Part shown: positions 26,509-36,331 of the stretch, piece after piece | How positions within the stretch are numbered: the stretch's first letter is position 1 | Layout of the letters: each line of letters begins with the position of its first letter | From: Oceaniferula spumae | Lineage (GTDB): Bacteria; Verrucomicrobiota; Verrucomicrobiia; Verrucomicrobiales; Akkermansiaceae | Reading direction: 5' to 3' | DNA length: 64,000 nt | NCBI RefSeq assembly: GCF_042849255.1 | Contig: NZ_AP026866.1 | Span: forward strand, 1,550,001-1,614,000 | The notes under the pieces: model-generated | The model's database searches: none | Told to the model about the DNA's origin: nothing | What the model saw: only the letters and a program-made list of their open reading frames with translations | Program-made: the position numbers and the translations under genes

Positions 26509-29500
26509 TTAGTTTTGAACTTCCGATGGCTGAAGCCAGCGGAAGGAAACCACTTCCATCCGTCTACCAAAAGTGCGGTTAATGATGCTTAAATCGACAT
26601 TGTCTGAACCGTCCTCATTTTTGGCCGCAGTTTCCGGCGGATTGACCGGGTCCAAATATTCAGGAACGCGTTGCACAGTCGCCTCACACCAGGCACGTGC
26701 GATCACATTGGTTCCAGTGGAGTCCTTGGCTTCACCATAGGCGCGGATTTTGAAGGTATCTCCGCGCACAACCAACGAGGAGCCTATTCCTTGCAAGAGA
26801 TCGGACTGCATCACATATCCAGGTGCTCCGGCGAATCGTGAACCCTTGGCTGCTTTTTCGTTAGGAAACGGTGCAGCGGGGGTGCTGATCATGGAGGTTC
26901 CTTGTTTGTAGCCACGGTTGATCGACTGCGCATCATTACTGCCGGTGCCATTGTAGTCGGCGTCAAATTCATCCCAATCGATGGCGGCTTGGAGAGCTCC
27001 GGTGACACCCAATCTGTCGTCACTGAGACGGCGATTGATAAATTCCGACATATTAAGAAATGGACCGCGTAGCTTGACTTGTTTCACGATTTCGGTGGCC
27101 AGTCGTTCAATTTGTTCGTCGTTGAGAAGCCTAACACCTGTCCATGCAGCCTCTTCAGACGGGTCATCCCCATCCTTGTCTCCATTCGCCAAACGGTAGC
27201 GAGAAACCACTACGTCGCTCGACGAGCTAACGATCCCCGTAGCACCAGACTGGGCATCAAGATAAGGCACATTCCTGTTTTTCATGGTATGCAGGAAAAT
27301 CTTCCATGCTTCAACAGAAGTGCTGTTCACATTGAACGCAGCTTTGACGCCCATGTAGGAGCCGATGGATTTCCAACCATTTTCCGTACCAGCCAACTCA
27401 GCCAGTTCCTCGGCCGTTTTGCCTTGGTTGAGGGCGACATAATTGGCGTTGGCCACTTTCTCAGTTCCCTCGAAAAAGTCTTTGGCGACCTCACTCAGAC
27501 TTTTATTGATCTGGCCTCCGGTCGATTCCGGGACGATCGATGACATGAAATAGGAGTCCCAAAGAGCCTCATTCGTCAGTAGCAGCTGATCCCAGTAATC
27601 GCCGAATGGGTTGAAGTTAGTGGCTTCATGATTGCCACTTTGCTCATTTCCCCGATCAGTTCCGAAGTCGATGTAATGATAAACTTGGTCACCTGGAATC
27701 ATGGGATTAGCGTAGGCATTTCCAATAGCAGGTCCAAAGTCTCCGCCAGTATGCGCCAAATGTTTATGGCTTCGAGCACCGCTTCCGTTTGGAGATGTGG
27801 GTAAGTTGGTATCGCGTTGTGCCTCGTGTGCCCTTGCGTGATCCATCCTCATACCGGCAAATCCTGCTAGATTTGTGATCGGGGAGGTCGGCAGCTCCAA
27901 AGCAACTACCCGATTGGTGGATGGTCCGAAACTCCCGCCATAGTATCCATTTTTTCCTTCGGTCTGAAAAAAGTTAGAAACCGAGTTCGATGTCGCCGGG
28001 GTGAAATAGATCTGCCAAGGACTGGACGCCCGGTTAAACGCCTGGGCGTTCATCAGGTAGCTCGAAGATCTGGTGGGCGCAGAGTGTAACCAAGTCCGCC
28101 CTCTATAGTCCGCCGCATATCCGGTGTTCGCTCCATCGTATTCCAAACCGTCCGGATCTTTGGCTGTAATGCCTACCAGAGCGATCGCCCTCATGCCATT
28201 GTTCTCCGGCCATGTTGCCCTGTCCAAAGCCGTATCCCTAATAATTTCTGTCTCACGCTCGTCACTTGAGCCGACACCGTTCCCCAACCAAGCAATCGAA
28301 GAAACGCCGTAATGAAACACCGCATTGGGAGACATCGTCCCCTCTGCTTCATCGAGCGCGCCAAAAGGACTGCTACGTTTCTGGGCATGGTTCAATGTAA
28401 TGCTGGCCGCATCGTTTCCGAAGAAATACGCAGGAACCGTTCTAGTATTATAGGTGGCAAATGAGATCGCGATGCTCGGCGTACCCGTAGGTGTGAAGTT
28501 AGACATCGTGAATTCCAATCCACGGGCCGCGCTGTTATCAAAGACGGGCACATATCCAGGAGTCACCTCAAACTCTTGGCCGCCAGGATTCAAGCTGGTG
28601 AGAGAAAACACGCGCACCTCTCCTGGCGCATAGGTGATATCTTCGGTAATTTTTCCAAACGATCTAACATATCCCCCCATTTTTTGACTGAGGAAAATTT
28701 CTTGCGGTGCCCCATCCCCATGAACCGTCAGTTTTAAATTCGCGGCATGGTGCAAGCCTGCGGTAAAATAGCTTTCACCACCGTCCACCTTAAGCGGCAC
28801 ATTATAAGGATTCCACATGTAAACGATGGGTATCGCGGTGAATTTATATTGCTTAGGATTGCCTTCCACAGTCCTCAAGCAGATCACCCAATACTGGCGT
28901 AGCAAAACGGGGTTTCTGGCATAGCCCATTGAATCAGCGATTACATACTCACGGATCTGGCCCGGGCCACCTTGATCTTGGACCCCCATCATGAAACGCC
29001 TAGACAATGGAGTTTCGCCATCCCATTGCAGGTAATGGCCTCGGGTGTTGTTTGTAAACTCTCGATATAAGCGATAGTATTGATGCATTTGACGCCACGA
29101 GAGTGGTGCGACATAAGGATTTTTAGGGGCGATCTCGGCGAGGTCACCAAGCATTGGCCGGACCGGAGTATCGAACTCGATGTCAAATAATTGGGACCGT
29201 CCGAACTCCGCAGGAACTGTCGGATTTTCAAATGCGGTATTGAGATCCTTTTTCATGCCTCCAAATCGGACATCGGTCATTAGCCCCAGCCCATCGGTAG
29301 CGACGTCATGAAACGGCAGAGGCTTGGACACGTCCGGCGACTGTCCGGACGCCACATACAAAGTTGATAAATCTAACCATTTATTCACCGAGGCTGCAGA
29401 TGTATCAATCGATTGAAACGGCTCTACTTTCTCCACCGGTGGTCGTCCCAGACTGGCGGCGCTGCCCTGAGCAAGTTGAATTCCCGCAAGCGTTTTCCGG

Positions 29501-30177
29501 TCATTCAGATCCACCCTCGCTTTTTCGCTTTGGTCACTCACCCACCAGGCGTAACCACCCGGTGTTTTTGTTGGGTTGGTGATGGAAACGATTGGTGCCT
29601 CAACGACTCCATCCTCAGTGGTTCCGGTATCATACGTTCCCACAAGCCTTACCATAGGCGAACCTGAAGCGGGTGCTCCGGTCGCGAATTCCATTTCCGT
29701 CGTGTCCGAGCCACTCACAAGCCATCGCCGGAACAATCCTGAGTGCCTGCCTCTTTTTGCTACATCATAAGTCTCGCCGATCCGTATGTTAGAACCGTCC
29801 GACAAAGTCTTGATATCATTCAGCCAGGCATCCCAGGAATCCCAGACACCTAGGTAATGCGGTTGTGAGACTCCTTCCAGTTGCTCGGTTTCCGGAGTCG
29901 AATCGAGTATCGCAGCCGTGGAAGAAATTCGCCGATCTGGCCCCATCTCTTTCTGGAGATTTCCGATCGCTACCATGAGTGCCATCCGTGCGTTTGACTG
30001 GGCTGTTGCCATCGCCATCGACTGCTGGGTAGAGCGCAACTCGATACTAGACAGAGTTGTCAATGCCAAGGCGATGAGCGTCAGAAGAACGAGCATGAGC
30101 AGCGTCGCAATTAGAGCGAAACCATTCGAGCGGAGTCTTGGAGAGTTGGATTTCAAAAAGAGGTAATAAGTATTCAA
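26509..30177 (-). CDS. Verru_Chthon cassette protein A
   Basis: 1222 residues. The N-terminus has a class III (prepilin-like) leader: basic residues, then G-F, and a hydrophobic helix (FALIATLLMLVLLTLIALAL) followed by STQQSMAMATAQSNARMAL. This is the hallmark of Verru_Chthon cassette protein A (TIGR02600), a large pseudopilin-like protein of the GspK/PilX sort. Usual partners (cassette proteins B, C and D) are absent here; instead two short paralogues of unknown function follow directly. The large body contains beta-rich stretches and no catalytic motif I can name. It is probably assembled at or exported through a type II/IV-like machine. Confidence 0.85.
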   Translation of the reverse strand: MNTYYLFLKSNSPRLRSNGFALIATLLMLVLLTLIALALTTLSSIELRSTQQSMAMATAQSNARMALMVAIGNLQKEMGPDRRISSTAAILDSTPETEQLEGVSQPHYLGVWDSWDAWLNDIKTLSDGSNIRIGETYDVAKRGRHSGLFRRWLVSGSDTTEMEFATGAPASGSPMVRLVGTYDTGTTEDGVVEAPIVSITNPTKTPGGYAWWVSDQSEKARVDLNDRKTLAGIQLAQGSAASLGRPPVEKVEPFQSIDTSAASVNKWLDLSTLYVASGQSPDVSKPLPFHDVATDGLGLMTDVRFGGMKKDLNTAFENPTVPAEFGRSQLFDIEFDTPVRPMLGDLAEIAPKNPYVAPLSWRQMHQYYRLYREFTNNTRGHYLQWDGETPLSRRFMMGVQDQGGPGQIREYVIADSMGYARNPVLLRQYWVICLRTVEGNPKQYKFTAIPIVYMWNPYNVPLKVDGGESYFTAGLHHAANLKLTVHGDGAPQEIFLSQKMGGYVRSFGKITEDITYAPGEVRVFSLTSLNPGGQEFEVTPGYVPVFDNSAARGLEFTMSNFTPTGTPSIAISFATYNTRTVPAYFFGNDAASITLNHAQKRSSPFGALDEAEGTMSPNAVFHYGVSSIAWLGNGVGSSDERETEIIRDTALDRATWPENNGMRAIALVGITAKDPDGLEYDGANTGYAADYRGRTWLHSAPTRSSSYLMNAQAFNRASSPWQIYFTPATSNSVSNFFQTEGKNGYYGGSFGPSTNRVVALELPTSPITNLAGFAGMRMDHARAHEAQRDTNLPTSPNGSGARSHKHLAHTGGDFGPAIGNAYANPMIPGDQVYHYIDFGTDRGNEQSGNHEATNFNPFGDYWDQLLLTNEALWDSYFMSSIVPESTGGQINKSLSEVAKDFFEGTEKVANANYVALNQGKTAEELAELAGTENGWKSIGSYMGVKAAFNVNSTSVEAWKIFLHTMKNRNVPYLDAQSGATGIVSSSSDVVVSRYRLANGDKDGDDPSEEAAWTGVRLLNDEQIERLATEIVKQVKLRGPFLNMSEFINRRLSDDRLGVTGALQAAIDWDEFDADYNGTGSNDAQSINRGYKQGTSMISTPAAPFPNEKAAKGSRFAGAPGYVMQSDLLQGIGSSLVVRGDTFKIRAYGEAKDSTGTNVIARAWCEATVQRVPEYLDPVNPPETAAKNEDGSDNVDLSIINRTFGRRMEVVSFRWLQPSEVQN

Positions 30178-30307
30178 TAATCATCGATCAATTGAAATTC
30201 TCGGACCTCTGGCTGGCACTCGCGGACACCGCTAGCATCAGAAGTGAGAAAAGATAATCAATCTAGTAACATGAGCGTTCATCATCCTCGTCATGAATGC
30301 AGAATCT

Positions 30308-30339
30308 GTCATGTCGGAAGAACTACCGACACGCTTGGC
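30308..30339 (-). promoter_or_regulatory. Conserved upstream element (copy 2)
   Basis: 27 of 32 bases match the element at 19921-19952, including GTCATGTCGG, AACTACCGAC and the TGGC end. It is 131 nt upstream of the Verru_Chthon gene start and 20 nt beyond the stop of the sensor kinase. Confidence 0.6.
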
Positions 30340-30358
30340 ATCAAAATCCGGAGGCCTG

Positions 30359-33352
30359 TCAAACTTCCTCGGCAGGTGAATTAACGGCCTCACGCATTGG
30401 CACACGGAATCTTACCTTGGTTCCCTCTCCGGGAATCGATGAGATACTGAACTCCCCACCAATTTCAGACATTCGCCGGTTCATATTTTCCAGTCCATCC
30501 GCATCCATTTCGAGCGGTTTGTCAGAACAACCTTGGCCATCGTCCTGAACAACAAATCGGAAGCTCTTGCCCTCAAACGCCAGCCGAAGAGTGAGCGTCT
30601 GCCCGCCAGAGTGTTTGGCCGCGTTGTGTACAGCTTCCCTCGTTCCAAGAAACAGGTGGTGTCGGACTGCGGCAGACAGCACGATGGGCGGTATCGGGTT
30701 CGGCATGTCGAGATGGCAGCTCATGCCGGCAGCGCGTGCCAAGTCCTGGACTTGCTTGGATAGGAACGCTGCGAATTTGTCGAGTGAATCGTTGCGCGGA
30801 TTGGTCGCCCAGATGATTTGATCCAGGGCACGTGTGCTGTTTCTGGCAGTGACAAAAATGTGTTCCAGATGCTCGGAAGCCTCCTCAGGAGTATCGAGGT
30901 CCGACTTCGCTAGGTCGCTGTAGAGCGCAATTTCCGTTAGGCTCGCCCCGAGATCATCGTGGAGGTCGTTAGAGATTCTTACACGTTCCGCATCCACCGC
31001 GCGCTGTTGCTCCAGCAGTGCTTTCTTACGAACAGCGCGCTGATGCATCACGGTCCACACTGCCGCTATGATGATTAACAAACCAGCTAGTATACAGCAT
31101 GCGAGAAACCATCCGGTCTGCCAATAGTAGGGAGGCAGCGTGAAACTTAGTGGAGCGGAGGTGACTGAGACTCCACCCGGCGAGACCGCAGCGACCTCGA
31201 AGTGATATGTGCCGGGCGGCAGCCGATGAAAATTCACCGTGCGCTGGTCGCCCAAGTCATGCCAATCATCATCACTCCCGGTGAGACGGTAGCGGAAACG
31301 AAGTTGCTCCGGACTGACGAACTCAGGAGCAGTGTAGCGGATCGAAATCTGGGCTACTCCAGGTTGGAGCTTGAGCGCAGGTGGAGTGCTGGAATCAAAG
31401 CCCAAAAATTGAGACCGTCCATCCACCGCAACGTTCTCGATTAAAACACGAGAGGGTCTCGAGATCACCTCGCTGCGGGGATTGATACGCACGTATCCCC
31501 GAGTGGTTCCAAAGCACAACCTGCCTGCCGAATCTCTGATCGGTTGCATTTCCAGACATTCCGTAGAATCCATACCGTCCGCCTTTCCAAAGCCGCGCGG
31601 ATGGACCGAGTCCGCCCGCCCTGCAAACACCTCTTCCAGTTCGGATTTTTGAACCACGGAAATTCCTCGGAGACCGCCGAGCCACAGACGCCCTTCGCCA
31701 TCCTCGATAATTTGGTTAATGGTATCATCCAGCAAGCCTTCCTCCTTGCCGATCGATTGAAAACGCCCATCATGCCAGCGTGCCAGACCACCACTCCGGG
31801 TGCCAACCCAGAGCGTATCTTCAGCGTCTAAATACACCGCGTTGACAATATTGCTCCGCAGCCCATCGGCGATGCTTAAAAACTGATCCTCGTTACCGCG
31901 AATCCGACGAACCCCTTTTCCCCAAGTCCCTGCCCAGAGAGTCTGGTCCGCACCGACGGTCATCGACAGAACTGAGCCGGATCCCTGGGGCTCTGCCAGA
32001 AGCGACACCTTTCCTTGCTGCAACTTGAGTATCCGCCCGCTTCCAGTGCCAACGAAAACTGAATCTGCACCCACTGCCATGGTGAAAATCAATTCTTTCC
32101 TATCTGGCAGATCCAGCACAGCAGTCAGTTTCTCGTCGTTGTATTGATAGATTTCGGTGCCTGCCACGATGATGCTCCCATCATGACTGCGCACGATCGC
32201 TTCACAGGAGCTTCCCAAGGGGAAACCGGCATCAGGGCTCAATCGTTTATTGACTCCATGGCTGCGATGCCAAACTCCCAAGCCCTGTGTCCCTATCCAC
32301 ATCTCGCCAGGTTTGGCCTCAAACAAAGCCCTAACAGGATCGGCATTGTTTTGGGAATCGATGCGGATCGACTCCAACCTCCGCGGTGACAAACTGAGCA
32401 GTCCGCTGGAAAAACTACCGATCCACAACTGCCCAAGACCATCAAAATACAATCCTTCCACCAAAGCCTCGCCGTTACCATCATCCACACTGACCGGTTC
32501 AAATGCGCTGCCTTTGAGTTTCCAGAGACCACTGCCTAGGTGACCGATGTAAACCTCACCATCCGGACTGATGGCAATGGGACGCCCGTTTGCTTTTGAT
32601 GGTGGTTGATGAAGTGGGAATTCCGTCCAGCCGTTCTCGTCAAAACTCAGAACGGATCCAGCATGCGAGAGTGCCCAGACCTTCCCTTGCGAGTCTTCTG
32701 CCAGATTCGTTCGACGTGCGATTCCGACTGGCGGCGCGATGCGAGGCTCGTTCCATTCGGCTCCATTCCAGATACGTAAGGTTCGCTTGTTGAAATTGAC
32801 CCAGACCTCGCCGTTGTGACGAGCAAGGATCGCCTGCGTGTCGCTCAGACCTGGAGGATCGGGAATGACGGCGAAGCCTTCACCAGTCCATCTGATTAAA
32901 CCTTTATTCGTGCCCACCCACAGTGTGCCATCAGGCCCTTCCGATAATGAACGGATGGTGTTACCGGGAAGACCTTCAGCGGTAGTAAAGGTAGTGACCT
33001 TGTTATCCTTGAGGCGGAGCAAGCCATACCTCCAGTAACCTACCCACAGTGCTCCATCGCTCATTGCTGTTAGAGCACTAACGGCGACGGCGGGAAACCC
33101 TTCGCGCGGACCGAAGGAGATGAAATTCAAGCCATCGAATCTGGCTAATCCAGCTTCCGTCCCCAACCACATGAACCCATCGGTCGTCTGGGTAATCAAA
33201 CGCACGGTATTGCTGGGCAGACCATCGCCCGTCTGCCAGGAACGAACCAACGACTTCGTATTCTGTGCCTGCACCACCCCTCCCAGCGAGAGCATCATGA
33301 GGCAAAGAATGATACGTATCACAGCTGAATCTAGTCTGGGTCGATTCCTCAT
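30359..33352 (-). CDS. Sensor histidine kinase with reg_prop beta-propeller and Y_Y_Y domain
   Basis: 997 residues from the ATG at 33352, which gives a proper signal peptide; an ATG at 33442 adds 30 residues. The periplasmic part has many WxGT/WVGT-type propeller repeats (MWLGTEAGLARFDG, LWVGTNKGLIRW), then a Y_Y_Y domain (FRYRLTGSDDDWHDLG), one membrane helix (CCILAGLLIIIAAVW), and a cytoplasmic HisKA_3 dimerisation domain with the phosphoryl His in RISNDLHDDLGASL. The ATPase domain has the N-box EAVHNAAKHSGG and DDGQGC. This is a transmembrane sensor, often of sugars or oligosaccharides in related phyla. The partner response regulator is encoded directly upstream. Confidence 0.92.
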   Translation of the reverse strand: MRNRPRLDSAVIRIILCLMMLSLGGVVQAQNTKSLVRSWQTGDGLPSNTVRLITQTTDGFMWLGTEAGLARFDGLNFISFGPREGFPAVAVSALTAMSDGALWVGYWRYGLLRLKDNKVTTFTTAEGLPGNTIRSLSEGPDGTLWVGTNKGLIRWTGEGFAVIPDPPGLSDTQAILARHNGEVWVNFNKRTLRIWNGAEWNEPRIAPPVGIARRTNLAEDSQGKVWALSHAGSVLSFDENGWTEFPLHQPPSKANGRPIAISPDGEVYIGHLGSGLWKLKGSAFEPVSVDDGNGEALVEGLYFDGLGQLWIGSFSSGLLSLSPRRLESIRIDSQNNADPVRALFEAKPGEMWIGTQGLGVWHRSHGVNKRLSPDAGFPLGSSCEAIVRSHDGSIIVAGTEIYQYNDEKLTAVLDLPDRKELIFTMAVGADSVFVGTGSGRILKLQQGKVSLLAEPQGSGSVLSMTVGADQTLWAGTWGKGVRRIRGNEDQFLSIADGLRSNIVNAVYLDAEDTLWVGTRSGGLARWHDGRFQSIGKEEGLLDDTINQIIEDGEGRLWLGGLRGISVVQKSELEEVFAGRADSVHPRGFGKADGMDSTECLEMQPIRDSAGRLCFGTTRGYVRINPRSEVISRPSRVLIENVAVDGRSQFLGFDSSTPPALKLQPGVAQISIRYTAPEFVSPEQLRFRYRLTGSDDDWHDLGDQRTVNFHRLPPGTYHFEVAAVSPGGVSVTSAPLSFTLPPYYWQTGWFLACCILAGLLIIIAAVWTVMHQRAVRKKALLEQQRAVDAERVRISNDLHDDLGASLTEIALYSDLAKSDLDTPEEASEHLEHIFVTARNSTRALDQIIWATNPRNDSLDKFAAFLSKQVQDLARAAGMSCHLDMPNPIPPIVLSAAVRHHLFLGTREAVHNAAKHSGGQTLTLRLAFEGKSFRFVVQDDGQGCSDKPLEMDADGLENMNRRMSEIGGEFSISSIPGEGTKVRFRVPMREAVNSPAEEV

Positions 33353-33481
33353 GGCAAGAGGGAAAGCCGGAGCTACCGCTCCGAACCCTTTTGAGGGCAG
33401 AATCCTCGCCGCGAAGAAGCCGGCAAAGAGTTCAAACCGCAATAAAACCTATCACTCCTTTGAGTAAGCCATCTGCGGCAC

Positions 33482-34135
33482 TCAGTAGTCGTCGCCAAGG
33501 TATTTGGCGACGGCGTGGCTGCGGGAATGCACATGCAGCTTCGTGTAGATGCGCTCGATGTGCGTGCGGACGGTGGAGTAACTGATGTCGAGCCGATCCG
33601 CGATTTCCTTATAGGCGAGACCTTGTGCGAGAAGCTCTAGTATCTCGCTTTCGCGCGGCGATAGGCTCTCTGCTGCGCTGGGTTCTGCTGGGACCTGTTT
33701 GAAAGATTGCACCACCTTACGCGCGATGTTGGCGGTCATCGGGGCACCGCCAGTGAAGACATCTTTGATCGCAGCCAGCAATTCATCCGCTCTTGGTGGC
33801 TTGAGCAGATAACCACTGGCACCGGCGGCCAGTGAGTTGAAAATCGTATCCGTGTCCTCATGCACCGTGAGCATCAGGATGTGGGTATTCGGCAGTTTGC
33901 CTGCTAGACGGCCAACACAGGTGACACCGTCCATTCCCGGCAAATTGATATCCATCAGCACCACACGCGGCTGGAGCTCCGGCAGCTCCGCAAGAGCGTC
34001 CTCACCATTGGTAAACTGGCCGATGCACTCCACTCCGGGAGCACGGGCCAGAATCGCTGCGAGTCCGCCACGAATTCCCGCGTCATCCTCGACGATGACA
34101 ACGGTGATGGGGTCGTTTTGTTTACTCTCAGACAC
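33482..34135 (-). CDS. LuxR/NarL-family response regulator
   Basis: 217 residues, GTG start at 34135. The receiver domain has an acidic pocket VEDDAG, the phospho-Asp in VVLMDINLPGMDG, Thr in LMLTVHED and Lys in GYLLKPP. The C-terminal LuxR HTH is LSPRESEILELLAQGLAYKE and ISYSTVRTHIERIYTKLHVH. It forms a pair with the reg_prop kinase that follows. It may bind the inverted-repeat elements at 19921 and 30308, but this is a guess from their location and dyad form. Confidence 0.94.
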   Translation of the reverse strand: MSESKQNDPITVVIVEDDAGIRGGLAAILARAPGVECIGQFTNGEDALAELPELQPRVVLMDINLPGMDGVTCVGRLAGKLPNTHILMLTVHEDTDTIFNSLAAGASGYLLKPPRADELLAAIKDVFTGGAPMTANIARKVVQSFKQVPAEPSAAESLSPRESEILELLAQGLAYKEIADRLDISYSTVRTHIERIYTKLHVHSRSHAVAKYLGDDY

Positions 34136-34210
34136 TACTTAACTCTACATATATTCCGGAGCCAAACCAGTGCTGAATTTTGACATTATTTTTAGTGCTC
34201 TAGGAGAACC

Positions 34211-34413
34211 ATATTCGTATACCCATTTTTAAATCCTCGGGGCGCGAGCACTATCTGTGTTCCTTACAGTCCTGCAATGAGCCGCCATGGTTTTCGCAAC
34301 TGGAAAAGCCACACCATGATCCGATGTGTAGATGATCATCGTGTTTTCATAGTTCCCAATTTGCCTCAGGGCTTTGATGAACTTGCCTAACGCTTTGTCT
34401 GTGTGTGTGCTAA
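34211..34413 (-). pseudogene. Decayed sulfatase fragment
   Basis: About 200 bp that still translate to a sulfatase remnant: TDKALGKFIKALRQIGNYEN then TMIIYTSDHGVAFPVAKT. This matches the intact sulfatase at 41100 (TDKALGKLIEALKEAGKYEN, TMIIYTADHGMAFPGAKT). The rest of the middle is missing. The 3' end again resembles that gene's end (intact SRDPWILKWEYE; here a broken copy with an in-frame stop before KWVYEY). Homology begins right at the stop codon of the GntR gene, as if a deletion joined the two. Confidence 0.75.
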
Positions 34414-35490
34414 TCACACACTCTCCCCTTTGACGTAGGTCGTTTCCAGCTTCAATGCTCCGCGCAGGCATTCGCCAGTGGTGAAAAAGCGGTCGAGGGC
34501 TGCATAGGCGGCTTCTAACAGAGGTTCTGCATCCGTCGTGTAGTGGCTGACGGGATGGAGCATCATCTGGATGAAATTGTCAGAGCCAATCTGAATGAGA
34601 GATACATTGTCCGGATACCGAAGCCCCCGGTCCATCAGCCAGCCCTCCACGAGCAGGACACTGATTTCCGAAGTGTATTGGATGATGATTCCATCGGGTT
34701 TCGGCGTCGCGAGAGATAACGAATCCAACAGCCGGATCAGGCCCTTGCGTGTCCGATCAAATTTAGGCAGATGAAAGTCTTCCCTGTAGGGGATTCCATA
34801 ATCGGAGAGTATCTTGGTGATGCGCTCGACCATTTCAGGTGGCCGCCGTGCGGAGACGATGGGGTGGACAATTTCCCTCCTGCCTGCCCGTAGCATCACT
34901 CCGAAGGCGTGGGCTGTGGCGGAAGTGAGATCGTAATGAATCGTGCCATAGTCCCACTTCGTGGTGGAGGTGCTGATGGTGATCACCTTTTGGCCTTTTT
35001 CATGGAGAAGGCCGAATGCCAGGAAATTTAAAATCGGCATTCCTACCCAGATGTCACAGGGTGAAGTCTCCAGCAGTTCATCCAGTCGGCGCTCCAGATG
35101 GTTGGGAGCCAATTGGTCGACGGGGAATACCAAAGAGCGCCAGCCGTTTTCCTCGCAGTGATGTATGAGGCTTGTCACGATCGCCATATCATCAGCGGCC
35201 AGTGCTTTAACGGGCCGCGGAACCAAGATTCCGACGCTTTTCGCTTTCGGCTTTCGGGCGTTTGCCGGCGGACGCTTCAGAATCATCCGTGCCTTGCTGA
35301 CACCCGGCGCTGCGATCCAGCCCTGACTCTCCAAGTGCTCCAGCACGGAACGCACCACAGGGCGCGAGACTCCCAGATTTTCCGCCAGAACCCGCTCACC
35401 GGGGAGCTGTTTATTGTAAGTGCCCTCTCCAATCTCCTCCAGCAACTGAGAGACAGCTTGATCGAAAAGTGATGTACGTTTTTTGGCCAT
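34414..35490 (-). CDS. GntR-type regulator with sugar-binding-like effector domain
   Basis: 358 residues. The N-terminal winged HTH of the GntR family is FDQAVSQLLEEIGEGTYNKQ and LPGERVLAENLGVSRPVVRS. The rest is a periplasmic-binding-protein-like domain as in LacI/AraR proteins (VGILVPRPVKALAADDMAI, DGIIIQYTSE, LIQIGSDNFIQ). It is a likely sugar-responsive repressor. It is divergent from the PEP-CTERM gene at 35730; a perfect 8-bp dyad at 35662-35679 sits between and could be its operator. Confidence 0.9.
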   Translation of the reverse strand: MAKKRTSLFDQAVSQLLEEIGEGTYNKQLPGERVLAENLGVSRPVVRSVLEHLESQGWIAAPGVSKARMILKRPPANARKPKAKSVGILVPRPVKALAADDMAIVTSLIHHCEENGWRSLVFPVDQLAPNHLERRLDELLETSPCDIWVGMPILNFLAFGLLHEKGQKVITISTSTTKWDYGTIHYDLTSATAHAFGVMLRAGRREIVHPIVSARRPPEMVERITKILSDYGIPYREDFHLPKFDRTRKGLIRLLDSLSLATPKPDGIIIQYTSEISVLLVEGWLMDRGLRYPDNVSLIQIGSDNFIQMMLHPVSHYTTDAEPLLEAAYAALDRFFTTGECLRGALKLETTYVKGESV

Positions 35491-35661
35491 GGGAATGTCT
35501 ATTTCGTATCACAGATTAGCCTCCATCCGATGTTGCGGCCACCTGCGACAGCGAGGCATCTCCCACTACTCGCATATCCGTAAGCCCATGGAAAGTGGTA
35601 AACACACTTACCGCTATGAGCGGGCGTTTTTGGTGAGACTCCTGTTTCATCAAAGTTTAGT

Positions 35662-35679
35662 GATAGGTCGTGACCTATC
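35662..35679. promoter_or_regulatory. Operator-like palindrome between GntR and PEP-CTERM genes
   Basis: GATAGGTC (35662-35669) and GACCTATC (35672-35679) form a perfect dyad with a 2-bp centre. It lies 51 nt before the PEP-CTERM ATG and about 170 nt before the GntR start. Confidence 0.6.
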
Positions 35680-35729
35680 TGGAGGCTGGTGCCCCCAAAT
35701 GTCTCGTTACCTACCAACAATCGACAACC

Positions 35730-36323
35730 ATGAAAAAAACACTACTACTAGCCACGATGGCGTTCGCTATCACCTCAGCCACGCACGCCGCATCCATTAT
35801 CACCAACGGTAGTTTCGAAGATGACGCTACCACTGGCGACGGAGTAGGCGGATTTCTTGGCTGGACTACGGGAACTTCTATACAGACTGTAGGCGATGCA
35901 GCTTTTTGGAGCTTCGCCCCTACAGATGGCGATTCCAGAGTTCAGTTTGGCGCAGCCACCGGTTTCGTGGAGCAAACGCTTACCACAGCAAATGGCCAAG
36001 AGTACAACGTCACTTATGATTGGGCGTTACTTGTCACTGACTCAAACAATGCCACAGGATTCTCAGCGGTCACCGTGACCGGCGATCCAGGCTTCACCTC
36101 TACAACCATCGATCAAACGCAAAGGCAGACGTGGCAAAATGAGTCGTTTAATTTCACCGCAACTGACACGTCAACGACGATTCGCTTTACAGTCAATCTG
36201 ACCAACAATAACCAAGCAGACACGACCTTAGACAACATCGTCGTTCAGCCCGTGCCGGAGCCTTCTTCAGCTGCGCTACTCGGTTTGGCCGGCCTCGGAC
36301 TGATCCTCCGTCGCAGACGCTAA
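35730..36323 (+). CDS. PEP-CTERM protein, choice-of-anchor type
   Basis: 197 residues from the ATG at 35730; in-frame ATGs further upstream give no signal peptide. Signal MKKTLLLATMAFAITSATHA. The body starts SIITNGSFEDDATTGDGVGG and continues as a beta-sandwich, similar to carbohydrate-binding-like surface proteins (NGSFE motif, DUF642-like). The tail PVPEPSSAALLGLAGLGLI plus RRRR is the exosortase signal. No SD precedes the start. Two terminator hairpins follow. Confidence 0.88.
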   Translation: MKKTLLLATMAFAITSATHAASIITNGSFEDDATTGDGVGGFLGWTTGTSIQTVGDAAFWSFAPTDGDSRVQFGAATGFVEQTLTTANGQEYNVTYDWALLVTDSNNATGFSAVTVTGDPGFTSTTIDQTQRQTWQNESFNFTATDTSTTIRFTVNLTNNNQADTTLDNIVVQPVPEPSSAALLGLAGLGLILRRRR

Positions 36324-36331
36324 AATCATGT

